A stretch of DNA of 32,062 nt from Pararhodospirillum oryzae. GTDB taxonomy: Bacteria > Pseudomonadota > Alphaproteobacteria > Rhodospirillales > Rhodospirillaceae. A program made the translations under genes and the position numbers. Shown here piece by piece: positions 16,478-28,523 of this stretch. The notes beneath the pieces were generated by a model, which saw only the letters and a list, made by a program, of their open reading frames with translations, searched no databases and was not told the origin of the DNA. The stretch spans positions 1 through 32,062 of the forward strand of contig NZ_BJZO01000050.1 in the NCBI RefSeq assembly GCF_007992075.1. Reading direction: 5' to 3'. Each line of letters begins with the position of its first letter. Positions within the stretch are counted from its first letter, which is position 1.

Positions 16478-17560
16478 CTAACGTAGAACGCGAAATCCCG
16501 CGAGTTCTTCGTCGGGAGTGAATTTTCCCAGGATATGAAGGACCAGCTCGACGTCCTTCATGAAGGCGTCCACGCAGGCGGGATCGAAATGGGTGCCGCT
16601 GTTTTCAATGAGAAAAGCCAGGGCATCGTCCACCGGCCACGGCTCCTTGTAGGGGCGGCGGCTGATCAGTGCGTCGAACACGTCCGCGACGGCGCAAATC
16701 CGGGCGGGTAATGGGATATCGGTTCCAGCCAGGCCATTGGGATAACCGGTTCCATCCCAGCGTTCATGATGGCACAAGGCAATATCCGCTCCCATCTGCA
16801 TCAAACGTGATTTGCCCTTGCTCAGGATTTCCCAGCCGATCTGGGCGTGGGTCATCATGATTTCCCGCTCTTCCTCGGTTAATTTTCCCGGCTTGAGGAG
16901 AACATGATCCGGAATGCCGATCTTGCCCACGTCGTGCATGGGGGCGGCCCCGAACAAAAGCTCGATGTCGTCCTCGCCAAGGCCCAGGTTCAGCCCGATG
17001 ATCCGGCACGAGGTGGCCATGCGCACCAGATGCGAGCCGGTTTCGTTGTCGCGGAACTCCGCCGCGCAGGACAAGGCCAGGATGGCCTCCCGCTCCCGCT
17101 CAAGAATGCTTCTGGTCGCCTTGCGAACCTCGTCCGCCAGATGGGCGGCGTGCTCCCGGGCTTCGCGGATATGACGGCCCAGTTGCAAAAGATTGTTCAG
17201 CCGGGTCATGAACTCGATCCGGTCCACCGGCTTTTGCAGAAAATCGGTGGCGCCGACTTGCAAGGCCGTGTAGCGGACATCCTTGGTGTCGCACGTCGTG
17301 ACCATCACGATCGGGACTTCCGTGTTGCATCCTTGCTGGCGCAGTTTTTCGATCATCTGGAGGCCGCTGAGCCCCGGCATGACGTTATCCACGACAATCA
17401 GGTCAACCTCATTGACCAGGCACCAGGGCAAGGCCGCCAGGGGATCGGAAAAGGCAATGGCCGCGCCTTCGCCAAAAAATTTCGTGACCAAATGGGTTAA
17501 ATAACGAAGAACGCTGTCACTGTCGTCGACAATGACGATGCGCGCGAGCGGGGTGTGCAT
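16478..17560 (-). CDS. Response regulator with HD-GYP phosphodiesterase domain (RpfG-like)
   Basis: A 360-residue REC/HD-GYP protein. The receiver domain (1-125) has the acidic pair VDDSDS, phospho-acceptor Asp58 in VVDNVMPGLSG and Lys110 in FLQKP. A helical linker (130-165) leads to a canonical HD-GYP domain: RDNETGSHLVRM, HDVGK (H209, D210), KPGKLTEEE and HHERWDGTGYP (264-274), all intact. It should hydrolyse cyclic-di-GMP under control of a sensor kinase; no kinase gene is adjacent. ATG at 17560 has GAGG about 11 nt upstream. Unlike the HD-GYP at 2839-4767, this one keeps the HHExxDGxGYP motif fully. Its upstream gap (175 nt) borders the old end of the CRISPR array. Confidence 0.95.
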   Translation of the reverse strand: MHTPLARIVIVDDSDSVLRYLTHLVTKFFGEGAAIAFSDPLAALPWCLVNEVDLIVVDNVMPGLSGLQMIEKLRQQGCNTEVPIVMVTTCDTKDVRYTALQVGATDFLQKPVDRIEFMTRLNNLLQLGRHIREAREHAAHLADEVRKATRSILEREREAILALSCAAEFRDNETGSHLVRMATSCRIIGLNLGLGEDDIELLFGAAPMHDVGKIGIPDHVLLKPGKLTEEEREIMMTHAQIGWEILSKGKSRLMQMGADIALCHHERWDGTGYPNGLAGTDIPLPARICAVADVFDALISRRPYKEPWPVDDALAFLIENSGTHFDPACVDAFMKDVELVLHILGKFTPDEELAGFRVLR

Positions 17561-17735
17561 CTTGCGTGCCTCAAAATATTAAAGCAGGGGCGTAGTGCAG
17601 GATTTCGAGGGAAGACCCTCAGGCAACATCAGAACGGCGCAAAATCTCGGACGGCGCGGTTTCCCACGTCGCCACGAGGAGAAGGGTCCACGCTCGGTCT
17701 CACCTATGCCCAAGTCAAGGTGTTTCTTCCTTCCC

Positions 17736-22429
<4,694 letters not shown>

Positions 22430-22621
22430 GGCCGGTTTATAGCATGTTGGGGGTGTTGAGAAAAGTTGAACGGGAGTGCGAACCGGGAGGAGAAAGGGGC
22501 GCCGGGGAGGCTCCTCGACGAAAGCGTGTGTTTATTTCCCATGAAAACAAGGCGATAGACTTGGTGCGAACCTCCCCGGGAATTCGGGGCCACTTCCGGT
22601 TCGCACCAGGGGTCGAGGGGG
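22430..22621 (-). promoter_or_regulatory. CRISPR leader with inverted repeat and array promoter
   Basis: This 192-nt gene-free stretch lies between the cas2 stop and the first repeat. GGTGCGAACC (22563-22572) is matched by its inverse at 22598-22607, with a nested CCCCG/CGGGG hairpin between. A third partial copy, GTGCGAACC, lies at 22476-22484. Similar GTTCGCAC motifs occur in type I-C leaders as I recall them. On the minus strand TATAAA lies a few bases before the first repeat; no good -35 goes with it. The motif copies may position Cas1-Cas2 or a host factor, or may stop read-through from cas2. Confidence 0.7.
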
Positions 22622-22912
22622 TCATAAGATCAGTGGGCCGTTGAGGTCGACGGCCGGCTTCGCGCCGACGTGCTCAACCCGGCGTTCCCAGTTTGCCCCC
22701 AAATGGTAGTACCGCAGGCTGTCGCTCTTGGGGTCGAGGATCGATTCCAGGCGGGCCTTCAGGGCCACCCATTGGGCCGGATCCACCTCGATCTCAAACA
22801 CGGAAAGCTGCACCCGCTGGCCGAAGTCCTGGCAGGCTTTCGACACCTGGCGCAGGCGGCGCCGGCCGGCCGTGTCCACCGTGCTCACGTCGTAGGTGAC
22901 CAAAATCATCAT
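22622..22912 (-). CDS. cas2: CRISPR-associated endonuclease Cas2
   Basis: A 96-residue protein with the family opening [11 protein letters not shown], where the Asp of YDV is the conserved residue of the ferredoxin fold. [27 protein letters not shown] follows. With Cas1 it integrates spacers. Although the frame is open further upstream, ATG 22912 is chosen: AGGAGG lies eight bases before it and overlaps the cas1 stop, 11 nt away. ATG 22909 directly follows. It is the last gene of the adaptation set, immediately before the leader. Confidence 0.96.
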   Translation of the reverse strand: MMILVTYDVSTVDTAGRRRLRQVSKACQDFGQRVQLSVFEIEVDPAQWVALKARLESILDPKSDSLRYYHLGANWERRVEHVGAKPAVDLNGPLIL

Positions 22913-22923
22913 GACGGCGCCTC

Positions 22924-23958
22924 CTATTTCCAAAGCCAGGGCGGATAGGCATCGAGGTCGCCGCGCAGGTGGCGGGCCAGCAGCAGGGCTTGCAGGAAGG
23001 GCACCAGACCATGGGGCGCGGTTTCCTCCAGGAACGGGTGGCGGCGCTCCTCCTTTTTGCGTTCCTGCCACGCGGTCAGCACGGTGCGCCGGCCGTCGTC
23101 GCCCAGGAATACCGCGCCCCCGTCCTGGGTCACGAAATCCCGGGCGGTCAACTGACGCCGGTTGATCAGGCTGAGCGCCAGGCGGTCGGCCAGGATCGGG
23201 CGCAGTTCCTCCATCAGGTCCAGGGCCAAGCTGGGGCGGCCCGGGCGCTCGCGGTGCAGGAAACCCACCATGGGGTCCAGCCCCACGCTTTCCGCCGCCG
23301 CCCGGCAGTCGTGGGTGAGCAAGGTGTAGAGGAACGACAGCACGGCGTTGACCGGATCGGGGGGCGGGCGGCGCTTGCGGCCCGTGAAGGCAAAGGCCGG
23401 ATCATCCCCCCGGATCAGCAGCCCGAACACGCCGAAGTACGTGGCCGCCGCCTCGCCCTCCAGGCCGCGCAGCACGTCGAGCCCGCCGTTTTCATGCTCC
23501 ACGCGGCGCGCCAGGTGGGCGAGGCGTTCGATCGCCGCCCCCAGGGCCGTTCGCGCGTCGGGCGCCAGGGTGTCGCCGTGGTCGCGCCCGGCCCGGTGAA
23601 GCACCGCGCGTTGGTTGATGATCTTGCCCAGCAGGATCGACCGCGCGATCTCGTCGGGCTGCTCCGAGCGCGCGTACTGGGCCCGGCGCAATAGCACGTT
23701 GCCGGTCACCGGGCCTTCGATGCGGGCCTGGAACCGCCCCACCCGGTCCAGCAACACCATGGTGATGCCGTGGCTCGCGCACGCTTCCATCAGGGCCGGC
23801 GACAGGAAGATGCCGCCAAACACCACCAGGGCGCCCAGCTTGTGCAGGGGCACCCGGCCCTTCAGCGTGCCCTCCACCTCGACGACCAGGTTTTCGCCGT
23901 CCTTGCGCAGGCCGGCGCCTTCGGTGGTCACGTACACGGTGTTCAGAAGCTGTTTCAT
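22924..23958 (-). CDS. cas1: CRISPR-associated integrase/endonuclease Cas1 (type I-C)
   Basis: A 344-residue Cas1. The N-terminal beta domain opens [17 protein letters not shown]. The helical catalytic domain carries the expected metal ligands: Glu167 in [10 protein letters not shown], His235 in [12 protein letters not shown] and Glu250 in the LDLMEELRP region. It joins prespacers to the leader-side repeat together with Cas2. The ATG overlaps the cas4 stop as ATGA. All key residues are present, so the adaptation module looks functional. Confidence 0.97.
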   Translation of the reverse strand: MKQLLNTVYVTTEGAGLRKDGENLVVEVEGTLKGRVPLHKLGALVVFGGIFLSPALMEACASHGITMVLLDRVGRFQARIEGPVTGNVLLRRAQYARSEQPDEIARSILLGKIINQRAVLHRAGRDHGDTLAPDARTALGAAIERLAHLARRVEHENGGLDVLRGLEGEAAATYFGVFGLLIRGDDPAFAFTGRKRRPPPDPVNAVLSFLYTLLTHDCRAAAESVGLDPMVGFLHRERPGRPSLALDLMEELRPILADRLALSLINRRQLTARDFVTQDGGAVFLGDDGRRTVLTAWQERKKEERRHPFLEETAPHGLVPFLQALLLARHLRGDLDAYPPWLWK

Positions 23959-24731
23959 GGGGGCGTCTCGTCGTCACCGTCGGGAGAATCCAGCCGGGCG
24001 GCCAGGGTGCGCGCCCGCCACGCCAGGGCCGAGGTCGCCCCGGCCTTGGGCCGGCACAGCTCGATCAGCGAGCACGCCCGGCAGCGCCCGGTGCGGGAAG
24101 GGGCGGGCGGCGTTGCCTGGGTTTCGAACAGGCGGCGCAGGGCCCGGAGGGTATCCAGGGTCAAGGCGCGCAGTTCGGGGGTGAAGGCCACCGGGAGGCG
24201 GTGGCGGGTTTCGCCGTAATACACCGCCCCCTCGGGCACCGGCAGGCCGGTCATCTCCTCCAGGCACAGGGCCTGTGCGCACAGCTGCACGGTATCGGCG
24301 GCGTGGGGCTTGGGCTTGCCCCGTTTGATCTCGACCGGATAGGGGGTCTCGGACCCCGCCGGGGCGGACCCTGCGGGGGTAGACCCCGCCGGGGCGCGGT
24401 GGAACTCGACCACGTCGGCCACCCCCTCCAGCCCCAGGCGCATCGACACCAAAGGCAGCGCCGTGACCCGGCGCACCCCCCGGCGCGCCCGCGCGTCGGG
24501 GATGTCCACGGTGATGTGAAGCTGATGGCCCTCGGCCGTGAAGCGGTTTTCCGCCCAGGCCTGTTCCAGGTGAATCAGGGCCGCCTGACGCAGGCAATAC
24601 ACGGCGTGTTGCAGGGCCGCGATCGGAACCATCCACCGCCCGGCCGCGTCCCCGGGGGCGGAGCCTTCCGGGGGAGAGGGATTCTCCCCCGAGGGTCGGG
24701 GACCCTTCGCGAAGGGCGGGGGCGGGGTCAC
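23955..24731 (-). CDS. cas4: CRISPR-associated nuclease Cas4 with low-complexity insertions
   Basis: A 258-residue RecB-like nuclease that trims prespacers and helps choose those with the right PAM. Active-site residues are visible: Asp106 (GVADVVEF) and Glu134/Lys136 in PVEIKRGK. Four cysteines for an iron-sulfur cluster are Cys46 (HAVYCLRQ) and C217/C220/C226 in CRACSLIELC. The GTG at 24731 overlaps the cas7 stop as GTGA and fits the operon style. From ATG 24632 the protein would be 225 residues, close to usual length. The extra N-terminal piece (PPPPFAKGPRPSGENPSPP) is coded by a palindromic block. Three 15-bp tandem units between the Asp and the ExK motif add repeated PAGS peptides. Confidence 0.93.
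   Translation of the reverse strand: MTPPPPFAKGPRPSGENPSPPEGSAPGDAAGRWMVPIAALQHAVYCLRQAALIHLEQAWAENRFTAEGHQLHITVDIPDARARRGVRRVTALPLVSMRLGLEGVADVVEFHRAPAGSTPAGSAPAGSETPYPVEIKRGKPKPHAADTVQLCAQALCLEEMTGLPVPEGAVYYGETRHRLPVAFTPELRALTLDTLRALRRLFETQATPPAPSRTGRCRACSLIELCRPKAGATSALAWRARTLAARLDSPDGDDETPP
24352..24396 (-). repeat. 15-bp tandem repeat, three copies, inside cas4
   Basis: Units 24352-24366, 24367-24381 and 24382-24396 each begin GACCC; the outer two are identical. In the cas4 frame they encode a repeated PAG(S/T) peptide between the catalytic Asp and the ExK motif. The frame is kept, so the enzyme may tolerate it as a surface loop. Confidence 0.85.
24655..24725. repeat. REP-like palindromic block at the cas7/cas4 junction
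   Basis: Two hairpins lie here: GGGGGAGA/TCTCCCCC (24670-24677 and 24683-24690) and a perfect 14-nt palindrome CCCTTCGCGAAGGG (24703-24716). The block sits inside the 5' part of the long cas4 frame and encodes a Pro/Gly-rich tract not expected in Cas4. It is probably an inserted intergenic-type palindromic element. Confidence 0.6.
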
Positions 24732-25702
24732 AGCCGCTCGATCATCTCGACCCCCTCGGGCAGGGCGTCGCGATCGAGGGTGATGGCGTAGTCGGTGAAC
24801 GAGCGGGCCGGGGGCAGGGTCTCCAGACCGGGATCGCCCAGGGCGCGCCACGCGCCCGCCACCTGCCGGCCGACCCGCACCCGTTCAAACAAGGTGTGGG
24901 CAGGGGCGTTGCCCAGGGCGCAGGCGTGCTTGAACACGATCAGCTTGCGCACCGTCATTTCGCCCCGGGCAGCCGAGCGGTCGTGTTCAAACATGTTCTC
25001 CACCGCCGTCAGCAACAGGTCCAGGTCGGCGTCGGAAAACCCGGTGCGTTCCGCCAGCTTGGCCGAGACGAAGCCGTGGGCCCGGTACAGGGCATAGGGC
25101 ACGATGTACTTGCGCCCCATGGTGCGGTGATCGGTGCGTTCGTCGCCCTTGTCGGGATCGGCTTCCGAGCGCTGGGATTTCTGCCAGTCGCTTTTCTCCT
25201 TTTCGGTGGTCGCGGCCATGCGGGTGATGCTGATTTCCTGGGGCACGATCGGCTCTTGCGAGGTGGCGAACGACAATTGCACCGGCCCGCGCACCTGTCC
25301 GCAGTTGATGCCCGTGCTCATCACCGCGCCGAAGGTGCGCACGTCATAAAAGTTCTGGCACATGAAGGCGCGCAATTGGGCCGCCTCGGCATCGTCCTTG
25401 GGCTGAAGGGATTTATTGGTCGCGTTCTTGGGGTCGCCGGGGCGCAGGGCCTCGTAGGCGGTGCGGTGCACGTCGTTGAGCAGCGCCCCTTCCTGCACAT
25501 AGATATGGAACCCATCCGTCCCTTCCCGGGCCAGATCCACGTAGTTGCGGATCTTGCGTTTCAGGCACACGTCGGTGACCAGGCCGCGATTGGTTTCCGG
25601 GTCGAGGCGGGGCAGGTTGCCGGCGTCGGGATCGCCGTTCGGGTTGCCGTTCAACACATCGAACAAAACCACGAAGTCATGGCGCTGGGTTAACGCGGTC
25701 AT
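24728..25702 (-). CDS. cas7: Cascade backbone protein Cas7 (Csd2, type I-C)
   Basis: A 324-residue RAMP protein that coats the crRNA spacer as the Cascade backbone. It shows the family opening RHDFVVLFDVLNGNPNGDPD, then NLPRLDPETNRGLVTDVCLKRKIR and FYDVRTFGAVMSTG. Later come GPVQLSFATSQEPI and HDRSAARGEMTVRKLIVFKH. ATG 25702 overlaps the cas8c stop as ATGA, which fixes the start although the frame is open far upstream. Length and motifs are normal for type I-C. Confidence 0.97.
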   Translation of the reverse strand: MTALTQRHDFVVLFDVLNGNPNGDPDAGNLPRLDPETNRGLVTDVCLKRKIRNYVDLAREGTDGFHIYVQEGALLNDVHRTAYEALRPGDPKNATNKSLQPKDDAEAAQLRAFMCQNFYDVRTFGAVMSTGINCGQVRGPVQLSFATSQEPIVPQEISITRMAATTEKEKSDWQKSQRSEADPDKGDERTDHRTMGRKYIVPYALYRAHGFVSAKLAERTGFSDADLDLLLTAVENMFEHDRSAARGEMTVRKLIVFKHACALGNAPAHTLFERVRVGRQVAGAWRALGDPGLETLPPARSFTDYAITLDRDALPEGVEMIERL

Positions 25703-27495
25703 GGGGTGGGCTCCTTTTCGTCGGCGGCAGCGGGGGCGGAATCGTCGGAGGGGTCGGCGGCGGCCGTTTCCTTGGGCGGACGCAAGACCGCGCGCTGGTG
25801 GTAGTAGCCCAGCGCGAACAGCGCCTGCTGCTCGGCGGACAGCGAGGCCGGGAAGGGATCGTTGTTGGGGCTCATGGGATTCAGGATGGCGGCGATCGCC
25901 TTTTCCAGGTTGACCCGCCGGCCGGGCGAGCGCTTGCCGATCTTGGACAGGTGCGCGACCGATCCCCGGTCGAGCAGGCTGAACACCTTGCGCGGCTGGG
26001 CGGACGCGCTGGCATAGAACTTGTCCTTGATGGTTGCGTTCAGCGACCAGCCGAGGGCATCGCCTTGAATGACCTCGTAAACGGCGAACAGCCGCCCTAG
26101 CAGGTAGCCTTTGTTGGTGTTGTCCGGGTCCAGTGCCACGGGAGCCTCCGTGCAGCCAAGGTTGCGGATGACCAGCGCCTTCAACAGTCCCACCCGCACC
26201 GCGTTGATCGTGCCATCGGCGCGGATCCGCAGGAGCAGGGTGGTCAGCAGGGGGTGGGGGTAGGCCCCCCCGGTCAGCAGGGCGCGCAGGAAGGCGCCGG
26301 CCAGGGTGTTGGGGATGTTGTCGCGCTTGCCCTGAACGGCGGTTTCCTGCAACACCCGCCACAAGGGCGGATGAGCGGGGCGGGGCGGTGGCTCCAGCGC
26401 GGTTTCCTGGTGGTAGCGCTGGAAGTGGGCCGCGAGGTGGCCGAAGTCGTCTTCCAGCCAGAAGCGCACCACCACCCGCGCCGCGTTGGGGGCGAGGCCC
26501 AGCACGAAAAAGCGCACGCCTTCACTCAGCGCGGGCGCGACCTCGGCCAGGGGGCGGCCCTCGCGCATCCGCTCCAGGATTTCGCCGACCTTGGTTTCCT
26601 CGTGGGGGAGGTTCACGGGGTCGATCATGGCGAAAAACACGCCCTCGGCCTGTTCGGCGTCGGCCGGGTCGGCGGCGTCGGCCCAGAACACGGTCGAGGC
26701 ATCGCCCAGTTGCACCCGGTTGCGGCTGTCGGGGGCCAGGAAGGCGTTGAGCATTCCCGTGTAGGCAAAGGCGGCCTGCTCCGAGATCTGGGCGTTGTCG
26801 CCCTGGGCATGGCCGTAGGATTCAAAGGCTTCCTTGTTGTAGGACACCAGCGACACGCCCGAGGTCTGGCCGCCCCACACGCCCTTGATCGCGGGATGCA
26901 GGCGGGCGACGCGCTCGCGCGTGCCGCTGATCGGGCACACCGCCACCTCGGCCTGGGCGTCGGCTTGCAGGCGGGCCCACACGGCCCGGGCGGCCTCGCG
27001 GTCGTGCACGCACACGTCGTTCAGACGCTCGTGTTCCAGGGCGAAAACAATGTTCTGGTCCTTCATCGCCTCGGGCCAGCCCAGGCGGGTGAAATCGTCG
27101 GGGCTCCAGGCGCGCAGGAAGGCAACCAGGGCCTGCAAGCCCTCGTCCGGGATGTCGGCCAGCCCTTCCAGATGGCGGGTGACGAAGGCTTTGTGCTCGT
27201 CGGGGAGGCGCTTCACCCGCTTGGCCTCGGTGGCAGCCGTCACCCCCAGCACATAGGCGCTTTTGTCCCACAGGAAGTTGGGGGCGATGCCCGAGGTTCG
27301 CTTGAGGGCTTGCGGCACCACAAAAGGTCGGCCGGCCAGGGTGCGCCCCTGGGGCTGGCGCAGGTCGTGGGGCAGGCCGGCCACGCTGCCATCGGGATTG
27401 AGCGCGATCAGGAAGCCGATCTTTTCGGTGGAATAGCCGAACGGCGGCATGCGGCGTCGGCCGTGGGCCTGCGCCAGGGCGGCGAGCGGGGTCAT
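25699..27495 (-). CDS. cas8c: Cascade large subunit Cas8c (Csd1)
   Basis: A 598-residue large subunit of the type I-C effector, responsible for PAM recognition and Cas3 recruitment; in this type an internal start also yields a small Cas11c subunit. Family stretches include PPFGYSTEKIGFLIALNPDG, VPQALKRTSGIAPNFLWDKSAY, ISGTRERVARLHPAIKGVWG and SYNKEAFESYGHAQGDNAQIS. GYLLGRLFAVYEVIQ and NPFP-type ends follow in the C-terminal third. Starts as ATGA with the cas5 stop and ends as ATGA with cas7. The C-terminal tail is Asp/Ala/Pro-rich. No internal start for Cas11c was located with confidence. Confidence 0.96.
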   Translation of the reverse strand: MTPLAALAQAHGRRRMPPFGYSTEKIGFLIALNPDGSVAGLPHDLRQPQGRTLAGRPFVVPQALKRTSGIAPNFLWDKSAYVLGVTAATEAKRVKRLPDEHKAFVTRHLEGLADIPDEGLQALVAFLRAWSPDDFTRLGWPEAMKDQNIVFALEHERLNDVCVHDREAARAVWARLQADAQAEVAVCPISGTRERVARLHPAIKGVWGGQTSGVSLVSYNKEAFESYGHAQGDNAQISEQAAFAYTGMLNAFLAPDSRNRVQLGDASTVFWADAADPADAEQAEGVFFAMIDPVNLPHEETKVGEILERMREGRPLAEVAPALSEGVRFFVLGLAPNAARVVVRFWLEDDFGHLAAHFQRYHQETALEPPPRPAHPPLWRVLQETAVQGKRDNIPNTLAGAFLRALLTGGAYPHPLLTTLLLRIRADGTINAVRVGLLKALVIRNLGCTEAPVALDPDNTNKGYLLGRLFAVYEVIQGDALGWSLNATIKDKFYASASAQPRKVFSLLDRGSVAHLSKIGKRSPGRRVNLEKAIAAILNPMSPNNDPFPASLSAEQQALFALGYYHQRAVLRPPKETAAADPSDDSAPAAADEKEPTP

Positions 27496-28157
27496 TGGCG
27501 GATCTCCCGCGAGCCCGGCGGCGGCACCCGCACCACGCCGTTTTCAAGCTGAGCGCGAAAGAACATCGAGCTGCGATCGCCCGCGTGATGGATGTCCCAC
27601 AGCATGAAGCCGAGGTCGCGGCTTTCGGGATGGGCGGAGGGCAGGGGGGCGCCGGGCTCGATCAGCTCGAAGCGGGCCGGAAACTCGCGCACTCCCAGGC
27701 AAGGCTGGTGAAAGCACTGCCCGCGTCGCGCGCGACGCTGGAAGATGTCCAGGTGCTTGCCCGCGTTGTCGTCGGCGCCGGCCCGGGGGGTCAGGTCAAA
27801 GTGCGCCTCGATCACATAGGCGACGTCCAGCAGGATGGTGGAGGTGCGTTGCTGGCGGTCTTCGTCCACCTTCAGCCCCAGGCCCTCCAGCGTGCCCCGG
27901 CGCAGCGCCGTGCGTGCCTTGGCCACCGGGATTTTCGATCCCACCTCGTTGCAGCGCACGGTCATGTGGCGGATGGGCTTCAACACGTGGATGGCGTCGA
28001 TCACCCAGGCAATCGCCGGTTTCCAGTGAATGGCCTCGATGATGCCCCGCGCCGCCGAGGGCGTGGGCACGTCATACGTCATCCGTTCGGATTTAAGCTC
28101 CGGGCGTGTGAAACAGGCGTGATCGCCCCACACCCGCAATCGAATGCCTTGTGTCAT
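27492..28157 (-). CDS. cas5: Cas5 (Cas5d), crRNA-processing subunit of type I-C Cascade
   Basis: A 221-residue RAMP protein. In type I-C, which lacks Cas6, Cas5d cuts the repeat RNA and keeps the 5' handle. Seen are LRVWGDHACFTRPELKSERMTYDVPTPSAARGIIEAI, a classic Cas5d opening, and LDVAYVIEAHFDL followed by GKHLDIFQRRARRGQCFHQPCLGVREF. These include the Lys/His pair (GKH) placed as in studied Cas5d nucleases. ATG 28157 has AGGAG upstream. A 366-nt gap separates it from cas3, so a separate promoter for cas5 to cas2 is likely. Confidence 0.96.
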   Translation of the reverse strand: MTQGIRLRVWGDHACFTRPELKSERMTYDVPTPSAARGIIEAIHWKPAIAWVIDAIHVLKPIRHMTVRCNEVGSKIPVAKARTALRRGTLEGLGLKVDEDRQQRTSTILLDVAYVIEAHFDLTPRAGADDNAGKHLDIFQRRARRGQCFHQPCLGVREFPARFELIEPGAPLPSAHPESRDLGFMLWDIHHAGDRSSMFFRAQLENGVVRVPPPGSREIRQ

Positions 28158-28343
28158 GGCCGGCGTTCTCCTTTGCCGGGAAAAATCCGTAGTCCATTTG
28201 CAATGTCATACTGTTTCGATCCTCCCTTTCCCGGGACTGCCCTGGGAAAGGGACCCGCGAAGACGCGCCGCGTGGCGTCAGCATCCCGGAAGGGCGTCTT
28301 TTTGCGCCAATCTTGAATGCGATTAAAATGCACTTCAAAAACG

Positions 28344-28372
28344 AGGATGTGACGATGATCCATTTCTGTCAA
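28344..28372 (-). promoter_or_regulatory. Possible promoter for the cas5-cas2 operon
   Basis: On the minus strand a perfect TTGACA (28372-28367) is followed 17 nt later by CATCCT, a poor -10. A second AT-rich -10-like TATACT lies just upstream. The position, about 190 nt before cas5, is reasonable, but the -10 is weak. Confidence 0.3.
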
Positions 28373-28444
28373 GATCTTTTAGTATAACATTTCTAATAAA
28401 GATATTTTCGGCCCAACTGAGCAACCGGACGCCCCCTTGTGAGG

Positions 28445-28504
28445 GCGGGGTCCGGGGAAGCCCCGCTTCCCCGGTCGGGGGTGTGGGGGCGGAAAGCCCC
28501 CACC
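28445..28504 (-). repeat. REP-like two-hairpin element, copy A (downstream of cas3)
   Basis: Stems are CCGGGGAAGC/GCTTCCCCGG (28452-28461 and 28465-28474) and an 8-bp stem 28483-28490 with 28496-28503. Its reverse complement matches copy B at about 30911-30967 in order, spacing and sequence, with paired substitutions in both stems. Confidence 0.75.
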
Positions 28505-28523
28505 GTGACCTTGGACCCCGTTT

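Larger units (their letters stand above)
28158..28523. other. 366-nt gap between cas3 and cas5 with hairpins
   Basis: No gene is seen. It contains a strong hairpin CCCTTTCCC/GGGAAAGGG (28224-28232 and 28244-28252), an inverted pair AAGACGC/GCGTCTT (28260-28266 and 28294-28300), an AT-rich tract (28310-28410), and a REP-like element near the cas3 end. It probably holds the promoter of the cas5-cas2 operon. Confidence 0.6.
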
